23,876 nucleotides of DNA from an uncultured Collinsella sp. (GTDB lineage: Bacteria > Actinomycetota > Coriobacteriia > Coriobacteriales > Coriobacteriaceae), in assembly GCA_900549455.1 (NCBI GenBank), contig UROM01000017.1, forward strand, positions 1-23,876. The letters are read 5' to 3'. Positions 1-8,717 of the stretch are shown here, piece after piece. The first letter of the stretch is position 1. Every line of letters starts with the position of its first letter. The notes under the pieces were generated by a model. That model had not been told where the DNA came from. It ran no database searches and was given only the letters and a program-made list of their open reading frames with translations. A program made the translations under genes and the position numbers.

Positions 1-46
1 TACACTTATGCGATCGTCGGCAGCGTCAGATGTGTATAAGAGACAG
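1..46 (+). other. Sequencing-adapter sequence (P5 side, Nextera)
   Basis: Bases 14-46 are the Nextera read-1 adapter, from TCGTCGGCAGCGTC to the transposon mosaic end AGATGTGTATAAGAGACAG. Bases 1-13 read as the end of the P5 primer (TACAC) followed by an 8-base index (TTATGCGA). This is library sequence, not genome. Any reading frame crossing it is artificial; on the minus strand it adds a false tail to a shadow frame of the permease gene. Confidence 0.97.
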
Positions 47-462
47 CACCGGCACTTTCCGCCATCATCGTGCTCGTCTTCTTTGCCATGGGCTCGACCA
101 TGACTTTTGGCCAGCTTATCAACGGCGGTCTTCCCGGCATCCTGCTCGGCGTGATCTGCTCGGTGATCTTTGCAATTCCCGTCATCGCGGTCGATAAGCT
201 CACGGGTGGTACGGGTGTCGCAGGTGCGGCCATTTCGAGCTGCGCCGGAGCCAATGTGGCCACGCCTGCTGCCATGGCAAGCGTCAACGGGGCCATGTAC
301 GGCGGTGCGGTGCTCGCGACGGCTACGGCACAGGTTGCTGCCTGCGCAATCGTTACGGCTATTTTGACCCCGCTGGTCACCAGCTGGTGCTACAAGCATT
401 TTGAGGGCCAGGGCAACGGCGATAGCAAGGCAACGGCCGACAAGGCCGCCGCAGCCGCCTAA
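47..462 (+). CDS. kdgT: 2-keto-3-deoxygluconate permease, C-terminal part
   Basis: This is the C-terminal 138 residues of a KdgT-family permease. Members are inner-membrane proteins of about 320 residues that import 2-keto-3-deoxygluconate from pectin or uronate breakdown with protons. The frame is open from the first genomic base. It shows hydrophobic segments (around ALSAIIVLVFFAMG, LPGILLGVICSVIFAIPVIAV and AACAIVTAILTPLVTSW) and the family stretch DKLTGGTGVAGAAISSCAG followed by ANVATPAAMA. The tail is short, polar and alanine-rich, as expected for the cytoplasmic end. The 5' part, including the true start, lies off the contig. A GTG at 70 is an internal codon, not a start. Partners such as kdgK or kdgA are not in the window. 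The family call rests on remembered similarity to E. coli KdgT and is fairly sure. Confidence 0.85.
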
Positions 463-500
463 TGCCAAGCGGCAATCAAAGCTAAAAACTAGCCATGCCA

Positions 501-544
501 CAGGGCGGCCACGGGGGATTCCGTGGCCGCCCTGCAGTTTCTTG
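501..544 (+). terminator. Intrinsic terminator after kdgT
   Basis: There is a 14-bp perfect stem, CAGGGCGGCCACGG (501-514) against CCGTGGCCGCCCTG (521-534), with a 6-nt loop, followed by the T-rich stretch TTTCTTG. It lies 38 bp after the permease stop and separates that gene from the pyruvate formate-lyase leader. Confidence 0.8.
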
Positions 545-640
545 TAGGGTCTCTGGGACACTTTACCCTGATAAAGCTGGCATAACAGCTAGAGTGAACG
601 TCGTACAAAGGCAAGGAAAAAACCAAACAAATCGGTGAAC

Positions 641-650
641 GGTAGTTGTT
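641..650 (-). promoter_or_regulatory. AACTACCGTT motif upstream of pflB
   Basis: The plus strand reads AACGGTAGTT; its complement AACTACCGTT recurs upstream of the DegV gene (3412-3421), with a close variant at 3433-3442 and near the CRISPR array (17091-17110). It lies about 25 bp upstream of the proposed pflB promoter. Possible regulator site; ten bases can recur by chance. Confidence 0.3.
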
Positions 651-672
651 CGCGCTCGCATTTCCTGCGGGT

Positions 673-699
673 TTGTAAAAAACGCCCTTATGATATAAA
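673..699 (+). promoter_or_regulatory. Candidate pflB promoter (extended -10)
   Basis: TTGTAA (673-678) is followed after 15 bp by an extended -10, TGATATAAA (691-699). The spacer is short, but the TGn extension can compensate. Transcription from here would give a leader of about 220 nt before pflB. That leader (700-928) has no convincing small gene. It holds short hairpins, for example CACCA/TGGTG near 812-826. It may carry post-transcriptional control, but no known riboswitch was recognised. Confidence 0.45.
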
Positions 700-928
700 A
701 AAAGAAACATATAACAGCCCAGATGGAGAGGGTCGCTATGTTATCCTTCTCAAACGGGTGAAATCTTGGGTTTTGGGTTGTAGTTCCAAGGTGGATAAAC
801 GTTTTCCCTACACCAACGTGTGGTGAAGAACGGAAGAAGCCGGTAGTGCAAGCCGAACATTCAAGAATTCAATAAGCAGCGGTGTGAGAGAGCGCCGCAT
901 TACACGTAACTAGGAGCGTGGTTACACA

Positions 929-2980
<2,052 letters not shown>

Positions 2981-2981
2981 C

Positions 2982-3006
2982 TATTGTTAGTGCTATACTA
3001 ACAATA
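2982..3006 (+). other. 10-bp inverted repeat directly after pflB stop
   Basis: TATTGTTAGT (2982-2991) and ACTAACAATA (2997-3006) form a perfect 10-bp dyad around GCTAT, starting one base after the pflB stop codon. It has no T-run, so it is not a usual terminator. The centre reads TGCTATACT, which also fits an extended -10 promoter for the downstream radical-domain gene. It could therefore be an operator, an internal promoter or an mRNA-stabilising hairpin. Confidence 0.6.
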
Positions 3007-3021
3007 ACGATTACTGATTAG

Positions 3022-3041
3022 TGCGCCGGTTTCGGCCGGCG
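3022..3041 (+). other. G+C-rich hairpin before the glycyl-radical gene
   Basis: TGCGCCGG and its partner CCGGCGC enclose a short UUCG-type loop. About 10 bases later comes the ribosome binding site AAGGAG (3053-3058). No T-run follows. A nearly identical hairpin lies between thrC and thrB (9771-9790), so this may be a common stabilising or processing hairpin in this genome. Confidence 0.6.
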
Positions 3042-3065
3042 CCTATCGATCGAAGGAGACACATT

Positions 3066-3317
3066 ATGAAGGTTTCTGAAGTTTCCGAGACTCAGGCCGA
3101 TAACCTGGTCCACATGCTCGACGCTTACGCCGAGAAGGGTGGCCACCACCTGAACATCAACGTCTTCAACCGTGAGACGCTGCTCGACGCTCAGGCTCAC
3201 CCCGAGAAGTACCCGCAGCTGACCATCCGCGTTTCCGGCTATGCCGTGAACTTCCACACGCTCACCAAGGAGCAGCAGGACGAGGTCATTGCGCGTACCT
3301 TCCACGACAAGTTCTAA
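3066..3317 (+). CDS. grcA: Separate glycyl-radical domain of pyruvate formate-lyase (GrcA/YfiD-like)
   Basis: This 83-residue protein corresponds to the C-terminal domain of pyruvate formate-lyase. It ends with the family's radical loop RVSGYAV, in which G58 would carry the radical, followed by LTKEQQDEVIARTF. Residues 26-53 match the E. coli PflB segment that precedes the loop (GGHHLNINVFNRETLLDA, then PEKYPQLTI). In E. coli, GrcA/YfiD is a spare part that repairs oxygen-cleaved PflB. Here the neighbouring PflB has no such domain, so this protein is probably an obligatory subunit rather than a spare. The start at 3066 follows AAGGAG at 3053-3058 with good spacing. It probably shares the pflB transcript, and its glycine would be activated by PflA (4674-5492). 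Confidence 0.93.
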   Translation: MKVSEVSETQADNLVHMLDAYAEKGGHHLNINVFNRETLLDAQAHPEKYPQLTIRVSGYAVNFHTLTKEQQDEVIARTFHDKF

Positions 3318-3406
3318 AGGGATTTAACTCCCGCAGGATCGCCGGGGCTGTGTAGTCACCCTCTAGGCGGAACTCTCCTGATGGGCTGGACGCACGGGAT
3401 ACTTTC

Positions 3407-3450
3407 TTGGCAACTACCGTTTATCGCGTATAGCTACCGTTTGCGGAATA
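3407..3450 (+). promoter_or_regulatory. Candidate promoter and repeated CTACCGTTT motif upstream of degV
   Basis: TTGGCA (3407-3412), a 16-bp spacer and TATAGC (3429-3434) make a plausible promoter. The same stretch contains CTACCGTTT twice (3414-3422 and 3434-3442). The second copy lies in TAGCTACCGTTTGCGGAAT (3431-3449), which recurs almost unchanged as its complement near the CRISPR array (17091-17110). It may be a binding site for a shared regulator. Confidence 0.4.
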
Positions 3451-3506
3451 AGTAACACTCCTCAATAAACCGTGTAGAATCCTAGATAAGCACGGAGTTT
3501 TCCAGG

Positions 3507-3545
3507 GAGACGCTGTCCTTTGTTGTGTGCAAGGGGCGGCGTCTC
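3507..3545 (+). other. Leader hairpin upstream of degV
   Basis: GAGACGC (3507-3513) pairs with GCGTCTC (3539-3545), and CCTT/AAGG pair inside. TTTGG follows at once. It could be a weak terminator or attenuator in the degV leader. The remaining leader, to 3632, shows no gene. Confidence 0.4.
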
Positions 3546-3632
3546 TTTGGCGCTTGGACGCTGTTGTGCAACAGTGCGGCGGCACGTGCGTCACATATTG
3601 AAAAACCAACGTCGAGATGGGTCGTGATAAGA

Positions 3633-4487
3633 ATGGGCAAATACGTAATCGTGGTTGAATCTGGTTCGGATGTGACGCCAGAGCTCTGCGAACGCTACGG
3701 CATCGTGCGCGTGCCTATGCATGTCACGATTGGTGACGAGACCGTCGAGGACGGCTCGATCGATCCGCTCGAGATTTATTCGCGCTGCAACGAGTTTGGC
3801 GTGATGCCCAAGACCAGCGGCTGCGCGCCTGCGGATTTTGCTCACGTGTACGACCGCATTCACGCTGAGCAGCCCGATGCGACTATTCTGCATCTCGCGT
3901 ATTCCGAGGCCACGACCTGCTCGCATCAATCATCGAAGATCGCCGCCAAGGGTCGCGACTACGTGTTCTCTATGGACACGCGCTTTGTCTCGGTAGGCCA
4001 GTCGCTCGTTGTCGTCGAGACCGCCAAATACATCGAGGCTCACCCCGATGCCACCGTCGACGAGATCTTTGCATTTACGAATTCCGTCATGGACCGCGTG
4101 CTGCTGGGCTTTGTTCCTACCGATCTTGCCTTTCTTAAGGCGGGCGGTCGCTTGTCCAACGTCGCATTCCTTGGCGCCCATCTGCTCAAGATTAAGCCCT
4201 GCATTGAGGTGACGGGCGGCAAGTTCGTGGCGACCAAGAAGTTCCGCGGTTCTATGCTCAAGTGCGCCCGCGCCTTTATTGACCACATGGTTGCGAAGGG
4301 CGAGATTGACTACTCGCACATTGGCTTGGCGTATTCGGTGGGCCTTTCCCAGGAGCTGCGCGATGACATGGAAGTCTATGCGCATGACCTGGGCTTTAAG
4401 GATATTACCTGGACTCAGGTTGGCGGCGTCATCTCGAGCCATTGCGGCCCGACCGCCTTCGGCGCGGTGCTCACGCTCAAGGCGTAA
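3633..4487 (+). CDS. DegV family fatty-acid-binding protein (FakB-like)
   Basis: This 284-residue protein has the length and landmarks of the DegV/FakB family. These cytoplasmic proteins hold a fatty acid while the FakA kinase phosphorylates it for phospholipid synthesis. The landmarks are an N-terminal VVESGSDVT, the lipid-pocket loop KTSGCAPADF (usually TSqPS), the AGGRLS motif followed by a LLKIKPCIEVTGGKF stretch, and the C-terminal SHCGPTAFG. The start at 3633 places the first strand MGKYVIVV where the family begins; the upstream in-frame extension looks like leader. No clear Shine-Dalgarno is present. It sits between the pyruvate formate-lyase genes and pflA without obvious functional linkage. 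The ligand cannot be told from sequence. Confidence 0.88.
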   Translation: MGKYVIVVESGSDVTPELCERYGIVRVPMHVTIGDETVEDGSIDPLEIYSRCNEFGVMPKTSGCAPADFAHVYDRIHAEQPDATILHLAYSEATTCSHQSSKIAAKGRDYVFSMDTRFVSVGQSLVVVETAKYIEAHPDATVDEIFAFTNSVMDRVLLGFVPTDLAFLKAGGRLSNVAFLGAHLLKIKPCIEVTGGKFVATKKFRGSMLKCARAFIDHMVAKGEIDYSHIGLAYSVGLSQELRDDMEVYAHDLGFKDITWTQVGGVISSHCGPTAFGAVLTLKA

Positions 4488-4517
4488 CGCCTGGCGTCTA
4501 TCGATTTCTATTGCCTC

Positions 4518-4554
4518 GGCGGCGGGCGGGTTGCGACAACCTTCCCGCCGCTTT
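4518..4554 (+). terminator. Intrinsic terminator after degV
   Basis: GCGGCGGG (4519-4526) pairs with CCCGCCGC (4544-4551), with further pairs nearer the loop, and TTTT follows at once (4552-4555). The hairpin lies about 30 bp after the DegV stop. Confidence 0.75.
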
Positions 4555-4673
4555 TGCGCGAAGTAAAATGGGACGACCTAATTGACACCTAAACCGTTTT
4601 GCCATCATGCGTATGGGCTAGAATGTCTCTGGCATTTATGTAGCTAAAACCAAAGAGAGGCAAGGTAGCGGGA

Positions 4674-5492
4674 ATGGCTGAGATGACGCTCGAGGGTGTG
4701 GACGCTCGTCCCGAGGACTCTGCGTTTGCCCTGGGCCGCGTACATTCGATTGAGACGATGGGTACGGTCGACGGTCCCGGCATCCGCTTTGTGGTGTTTG
4801 TTCAGGGCTGCCCCATGCGCTGTGCGTATTGCCACAATCCCGATACCTGGTCTGTTAACGGCGGCACGATGGTGACCGTCGAGCACCTCATGGACGAGTT
4901 CCAGAGCAACCATGAGTTCTATCGCAGCGGCGGAATTACGGTTTCGGGTGGCGAGCCGCTCCTCCAGCCCGAGTTTTTGGCCGATTTGTTCCGTGCAATG
5001 CACAACAATTCAGATGGTCGCGTGCATACCTGCCTTGACAGCTGCGGATATGCGTTTGACCCCAACCACCCCGAGAAGTTCGATGCCGTTCTCAGCGAGA
5101 CCGACATGGTGCTGCTCGACATTAAGCATGCCGATCCCGTCGAGCATAAAAAGCTGACCGGTTGCGATCCCGCACGCATTCTGGCGTTTGGTGATGAGCT
5201 TGCACGTCGCAAGATTAAGGTCGTTATCCGCCACGTGGTGGTGCCGGGCATTACCGATACGGTGGAGGAGTGCGAGGCGCTCGGTCGCCTGATCGCCCCG
5301 TGGCATAACGTGGTCGGCCTGGAGATGCTGCCGTATCACACGATGGGAGTCGTCAAGTACGAGCAACTGGGCATTCCCTATAAGCTCGAGGGCGTGCCCC
5401 AGATGGATACCGCGCGCATGCCCGAGCTGCGCAACGCCGTCATGACGGGCATGAAAAAGCGCCGCGCAGAGCTCAAAAACGCCATCGGCTAG
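4674..5492 (+). CDS. pflA: Pyruvate formate-lyase activating enzyme (radical SAM)
   Basis: This 272-residue radical-SAM enzyme abstracts a hydrogen from the lyase glycine using S-adenosylmethionine and a [4Fe-4S] cluster, producing methionine and 5'-deoxyadenosine. The cluster motif is C46-x3-C50-x2-C53 in GCPMRCAYCHNP. It is preceded by the activase landmark TVDGPGIRFVVFVQ. The SAM-contact motif GGEP is at 92-95, and the later strands VLLDIKHAD and VVIRHVVVPGITD match PflA. There is no extra ferredoxin-like insert, as expected for PflA rather than other glycyl-radical activases. It is separated from the lyase genes by the degV gene and has its own upstream region (4556-4673). GAGAGG about 15 bases upstream is a weak ribosome binding site. 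Its likely target is G58 of the separate radical subunit at 3066-3317. Confidence 0.95.
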   Translation: MAEMTLEGVDARPEDSAFALGRVHSIETMGTVDGPGIRFVVFVQGCPMRCAYCHNPDTWSVNGGTMVTVEHLMDEFQSNHEFYRSGGITVSGGEPLLQPEFLADLFRAMHNNSDGRVHTCLDSCGYAFDPNHPEKFDAVLSETDMVLLDIKHADPVEHKKLTGCDPARILAFGDELARRKIKVVIRHVVVPGITDTVEECEALGRLIAPWHNVVGLEMLPYHTMGVVKYEQLGIPYKLEGVPQMDTARMPELRNAVMTGMKKRRAELKNAIG

Positions 5493-5617
5493 CAAGTCAT
5501 TTTTGCCCCTTTATGATACCTGCGCTGCGCTGGTCTAACGGCTTCGTATCGCGCGGTTGAGTCAAAATGCTGGTACCATACCGTGGATAAGCAATTTGCA
5601 CGGATTTGGGGGATGGT

Positions 5618-6358
5618 ATGGCAACCATCGCGATCATAGGCGCACTCGAAAAAGAGGTTGCGCAGATTAAGGAAGAGCTGAGTGACGCGCATGAGGCGCA
5701 GGAGGCGGGCTTGACCGTTGTGAGCGGCGAGCTTGACGGTCTGACGGTGGTCGCTACGACCGCTGGCATGGGAACCGTAAACGCCGCGGCGGCAACGCAG
5801 CATCTCATCAGCAAATATGCCCCGCAGGCCGTTGTGTTTTCGGGCATTGCGGGTGGCCTAAACCCTAAGCTCCATATTAACGACGTGGTTATAGGCAAGT
5901 GCCTGCGCTATCTCGATACTGACACGGCGCTCATCGCCGAGTCGGCGCCGGGACTCGAGGAGTTTGTCTCGACGCCGGCGTTGGCTGATGTTGCCGCCGC
6001 CGTGCTTGCCGAGCATGGATTTGTGGATGCCTCGGCGGATGAGAATTCTGCGGAGAAGGACCCCAAGCAGTTCCTGTGTGGCACTATCGCGACGGGTGAC
6101 CGCTTTGTTACGGGTGACGCCATGCGTAACGCTGCGATTGAGGCCACGCATGCCGATTGCGTCGAGATGGAGGGCGCGGCAATTGCGCACATCGCGGCCA
6201 AGAATGGTGTCGATTGCCTGGTGCTGCGCGCTATCAGCGATAATTGTGACGAGGCATATGACGCGTTTTGCGAGCGCGAGTTCGATCTGGATGAGTACGC
6301 TCGCACCGCGAGCGGCATCACGCTTGACATCGTTCGTCGTATCGCCGCCGCGCAATAG
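5618..6358 (+). CDS. mtnN: 5'-methylthioadenosine/S-adenosylhomocysteine nucleosidase
   Basis: This 246-residue cytoplasmic enzyme splits adenine from methylthioadenosine, S-adenosylhomocysteine and, in this family, 5'-deoxyadenosine. The N-terminus IAIIGALEKEV holds E13, equivalent to the catalytic E12 of the E. coli enzyme. The purine-phosphorylase core shows VFSGIAGGL (73-81), the substrate-binding EMEGAA (E185) and the catalytic aspartate in RAISDNCDE (D208). The start at 5618 has GGGGGA five bases upstream; an in-frame TTG at 5606 is less likely. It lies downstream of pflA, whose reaction releases 5'-deoxyadenosine, so disposal of that product is a sensible inferred role. The following GTPase gene starts 39 bp later and may be co-transcribed. 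Confidence 0.93.
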   Translation: MATIAIIGALEKEVAQIKEELSDAHEAQEAGLTVVSGELDGLTVVATTAGMGTVNAAAATQHLISKYAPQAVVFSGIAGGLNPKLHINDVVIGKCLRYLDTDTALIAESAPGLEEFVSTPALADVAAAVLAEHGFVDASADENSAEKDPKQFLCGTIATGDRFVTGDAMRNAAIEATHADCVEMEGAAIAHIAAKNGVDCLVLRAISDNCDEAYDAFCEREFDLDEYARTASGITLDIVRRIAAAQ

Positions 6359-6397
6359 CACGCCCGTTTTGTAATAACCTACGACCAAGGAGTGTCC

Positions 6398-6988
6398 ATG
6401 GCCGATTCCATTAACTACCAGCTTGCCAAGTTCGTTGCCAGCTATGGCAAAGTTTCGCAGATTCCCGAGTCCACCTGCCCCGAGGTGAGCTTCGTCGGCC
6501 GCTCCAATGTGGGCAAGTCGTCCATCATGAACAAGCTCTTTGGCCGCAAGAACCTGGTCAAGGTTTCGAGTACGCCGGGCAAGACGAGCAATATCAATTT
6601 CTTCGAGGCCGACGACGTGCACTTTGTGGACCTGCCGGGCTACGGTTTCGCTCGCCGTTCCAAGGCCGAGCGCGACCGTTGGGCCGAGCTTATCGGCGAC
6701 TTCTTCGACTCCGAGCGCAGCTTTAACCTGGTTGTGTCGCTGGTGGACATTCGCCACGATCCCAGTAAGCTCGACCATGACATGATCGACTACCTGCAAG
6801 GCAATGAGTTTAACTTTATCGTCTGCCTCACCAAGGCCGACAAGCTCAGCCGTACCCAGCAGGCCCGCCAAGCAGCAGCCATCAAAAAGCAACTCAACGT
6901 CCCGGCCGAAAACGTAATCATCACAAGCTCCCAGACCGGCGTGGGCATCGACGAACTCAAAAAGCGCATCGCCGAGGCCTGCCTCTAA
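6398..6988 (+). CDS. ysxC: Ribosome biogenesis GTP-binding protein YsxC/EngB
   Basis: This 196-residue protein belongs to the TRAFAC GTPase family YsxC/EngB/YihA, which helps assemble the large ribosomal subunit. G1 is GRSNVGKS (34-41). The switch region follows in STPGKTSNINFF, G3 is DLPGYG (78-83), G4 is TKAD (145-148) and G5 lies in ITSSQ. The family-typical FARRSKAERDRW follows G3. The start at 6398 has AAGGAG at 6387-6392, five bases upstream; an in-frame GTG at 6392 overlaps that site and is therefore rejected. The gene follows mtnN by 39 bp. Confidence 0.96.
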   Translation: MADSINYQLAKFVASYGKVSQIPESTCPEVSFVGRSNVGKSSIMNKLFGRKNLVKVSSTPGKTSNINFFEADDVHFVDLPGYGFARRSKAERDRWAELIGDFFDSERSFNLVVSLVDIRHDPSKLDHDMIDYLQGNEFNFIVCLTKADKLSRTQQARQAAAIKKQLNVPAENVIITSSQTGVGIDELKKRIAEACL

Positions 6989-7019
6989 TCGGGCTGCAGC
7001 CCCTCAAAAGCTCTCATCT

Positions 7020-7066
7020 ATATCACCCCAGTGATAGTTATTGGTAAACTATCACTGGGGTGATAT
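7020..7066 (+). promoter_or_regulatory. 20-bp perfect inverted repeat with two operator-like dyads
   Basis: A 20-bp arm at 7020-7039 is perfectly complementary to 7047-7066 across a 7-nt loop. Each arm is itself a dyad: TATCACCCCAGTGATA (7021-7036) and TATCACTGGGGTGATA (7050-7065), both TATCAC-N4-GTGATA. A run of seven T (7066-7072) and then the toxin gene's AGGAGG follow. The doubled dyad suggests autoregulation by the HTH antitoxin. As RNA, the hairpin plus T-run could also end the ysxC transcript. A weak TTGGTA-N17-TATTTT promoter overlaps it. Confidence 0.75.
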
Positions 7067-7082
7067 TTTTTAGGAGGTCGAT

Positions 7083-7766
7083 ATGGAGCTTTGGCATGGG
7101 TTGGAGGTTGTTGTCGAACATCCATCGTTGGATAAATGCAGGCAATTCAATGACTATGGGCGCGGGTTTTATTGCACGCCACATGAGGAAATGGCAATGG
7201 AATGGGCATGCCGGACCGAGTCTGATGGCATTGCCAATCGATACGAGCTCGATATGGATGGCCTTTCGGTCTTGGATTTAGAGTCTGGGGAGTTTTCAAT
7301 CCTCAATTGGCTTGCGATTTTGGCCGACAACCGGGAGTTTAATGTCTCGACGCCGCTGGCACGCGAAGGGCTTCGGTATTTGCTGGACAACTGTCTGATT
7401 GATATTTCTCCCTATGACGTCATCCGAGGCTATCGCGCCGACGATTCCTACTTTTCGTTTGCAAGACAGTTCGTTAACGGCATGATTTCGCTCAGGCAAT
7501 TGCAGCGCATTATGTTTTTGGGGGATTTGGGCATTCAATATGCGCTTATGAGTGAGCGCGCGTTCTCGGCGATCAGGTTTCGCGATTGGAAGCAGGCCTC
7601 GGGAGCTGAGTTTTATCCCAAACGATTTGAGCGAGAACAGAACGCTCGACGTAAGTACCTGGATACGGTAAACGGATTTGACTCTGATGGTGTCGACATT
7701 AGGGATTTGGTGGCAGGGAGGGTTGATTTAAATGATCCAAGAGTTAACGGATTGTGGGCCGAGTAG
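7083..7766 (+). CDS. DUF3990-family protein, predicted ADP-ribosyltransferase-like toxin
   Basis: This 227-residue protein resembles the DUF3990 family, which is related to the ADP-ribosyltransferase fold and commonly sits beside HTH regulators. Visible landmarks are the N-terminal LWHG (3-6), the DYGRGFYCTP strand (24-33), the NRYELD strand (52-57) and the block GYRADDSYFSFA (116-127). ISLRQLQRIMFLGDLGIQYA follows. AGGAGG at 7072-7077 gives a well-placed start. The next gene starts 35 bp before this one ends, so the two are translationally coupled. Base composition is visibly poorer in G+C than the flanking ysxC and thr genes, which suggests transfer. Toxicity and the NAD-dependent activity are inferred from family and context only; the target is unknown. 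Confidence 0.75.
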   Translation: MELWHGLEVVVEHPSLDKCRQFNDYGRGFYCTPHEEMAMEWACRTESDGIANRYELDMDGLSVLDLESGEFSILNWLAILADNREFNVSTPLAREGLRYLLDNCLIDISPYDVIRGYRADDSYFSFARQFVNGMISLRQLQRIMFLGDLGIQYALMSERAFSAIRFRDWKQASGAEFYPKRFEREQNARRKYLDTVNGFDSDGVDIRDLVAGRVDLNDPRVNGLWAE

Positions 7767-8430
7767 GACATACCCCGTCTACTACCTCGAGGATGCAATG
7801 AACAACCTCGGCGACTGCTTTGACTATGCCGTTAACGATTATGGAGCAGAAGGATCGGAAGTTGCTGAACTCTTTTGCCTGAGCGACGTAGCTCGCGAGT
7901 TCGAACGCGGCAACGCATGGGTCGTATCGGGAAAATCGGGCGTTGAGCTGTTCGCGCTTATCGCTGAAAGGTCCGGCTATCAGAGCGGGTCTATACCGGA
8001 TCGCACCTATCGTTTTGAGAAGACGCCAGAGTATTGGACAGGCTGGATACTGGCATATCTGCAGTGGCGTTTAGGGGAGTCTTTCGAAGACCTGCTGCAT
8101 GTCGTTCCGTTTGACGTATTGCGCAGTCTGTACTATCCCTGGCACGAAGCCTCGGAGGAACGCGTGGCTCGCCTCGTCTGCGATATGGCGAAAAAAGCGT
8201 CCAGGCAAACCAAACTTGCGTTAGCAAGAAAGAAGCTTAAGAAAACCCAACAAGACCTAGCATATGAATCGGGTGTGTCACTCCGCTCAATCCAAATGTA
8301 CGAGCAGCGCCAGAGAAACATCAATGAAGCTTCGGTAACAAGCGTAAGAGCCATAGCAAAAGCCCTCCACTGCAACATCGAAGATCTCCTAGAGCCAGTC
8401 TTCGAATACAAAGAAACCAGCGCAGCGTAA
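7732..8430 (+). CDS. HTH (XRE-type) regulator, predicted antitoxin of the DUF3990 protein
   Basis: This 232-residue protein has a C-terminal XRE helix-turn-helix domain (about 162-221: LARKKLKKTQQDLAYESGVS, then SLRSIQMYEQ and IAKALHCNIEDLLE). The long N-terminal domain (about 15-140) includes FERGNAWVVSGKSGVELF and PEYWTGWILAYLQWRLGESF. This layout recurs in regulators encoded next to DUF3990 proteins. The start at 7732 has GGGAGG ten bases upstream, inside the end of the toxin gene. The protein probably neutralises its partner through the N-terminal domain and binds the two TATCAC dyads at 7021-7065. No other regulator is nearby to explain those dyads. The antitoxin role is inferred. Confidence 0.75.
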   Translation: MIQELTDCGPSRTYPVYYLEDAMNNLGDCFDYAVNDYGAEGSEVAELFCLSDVAREFERGNAWVVSGKSGVELFALIAERSGYQSGSIPDRTYRFEKTPEYWTGWILAYLQWRLGESFEDLLHVVPFDVLRSLYYPWHEASEERVARLVCDMAKKASRQTKLALARKKLKKTQQDLAYESGVSLRSIQMYEQRQRNINEASVTSVRAIAKALHCNIEDLLEPVFEYKETSAA

Positions 8431-8563
8431 ACTAAGCACACAGCCGATGCCCGCCTCTAGGAAGTGCTCCAGCCTAGCAAGAGCCCCCTATCAATAAAAG
8501 CATGCTATCAGCCCGGCGCCCCTTCAAAGCGTGGGTCCCTGCAGACATCCTCAGCAAGGTAGG

Positions 8564-8702
8564 CGCAGGGACGGTCGGGATGTTCCCTCAAAATCATTCC
8601 GCAGCGCGAAGGCCCCTTGTCCGTCGCTCCGTAGGAGCAGGACAAGGGGCCTTCATGCGCGAGGACGATTTTGAGGGAACATCCCGACCGTCCCGGACAG
8701 GT
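8564..8702 (-). repeat. Structured hairpin element A after thrB (family with element C)
   Basis: Read on the minus strand, starting about 15 nt after the thrB stop, this has eight parts. They are the flank ACCTGTCC; a 28-bp perfect outer stem (8667-8694 with 8568-8595); the internal-loop strand GTCCTC; a short GCGC/GCGC stem; and a 15-bp inner stem (8640-8654 with 8608-8622). The rest are an apex of 17 nt containing GCTCC/GGAGC, the opposite loop strand TGCGGAAT and the end flank TGCG. Element C at 14017-14158 has the same parts in the same order. A further 13-of-14-bp outer pairing links 8538-8551 with 8711-8724, overlapping the thrB stop. It may act as a terminator, but there is no T-run. 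The flanks from 8431 to 8717 otherwise hold no gene. Confidence 0.8.
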
Positions 8703-8717
8703 ATATGAGGAGGATGT

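Noticed and set aside
635..826. 63-codon plus-strand frame in the pflB leader
   Set aside because: It crosses the proposed promoter, has no ribosome binding site, and its translation looks random.
8564..8702. Element A as an integron attC site or an ordinary intrinsic terminator
   Set aside because: No integrase gene or typical attC boxes are seen. No T-run follows, and the conserved internal loop and flanks go beyond a terminator.
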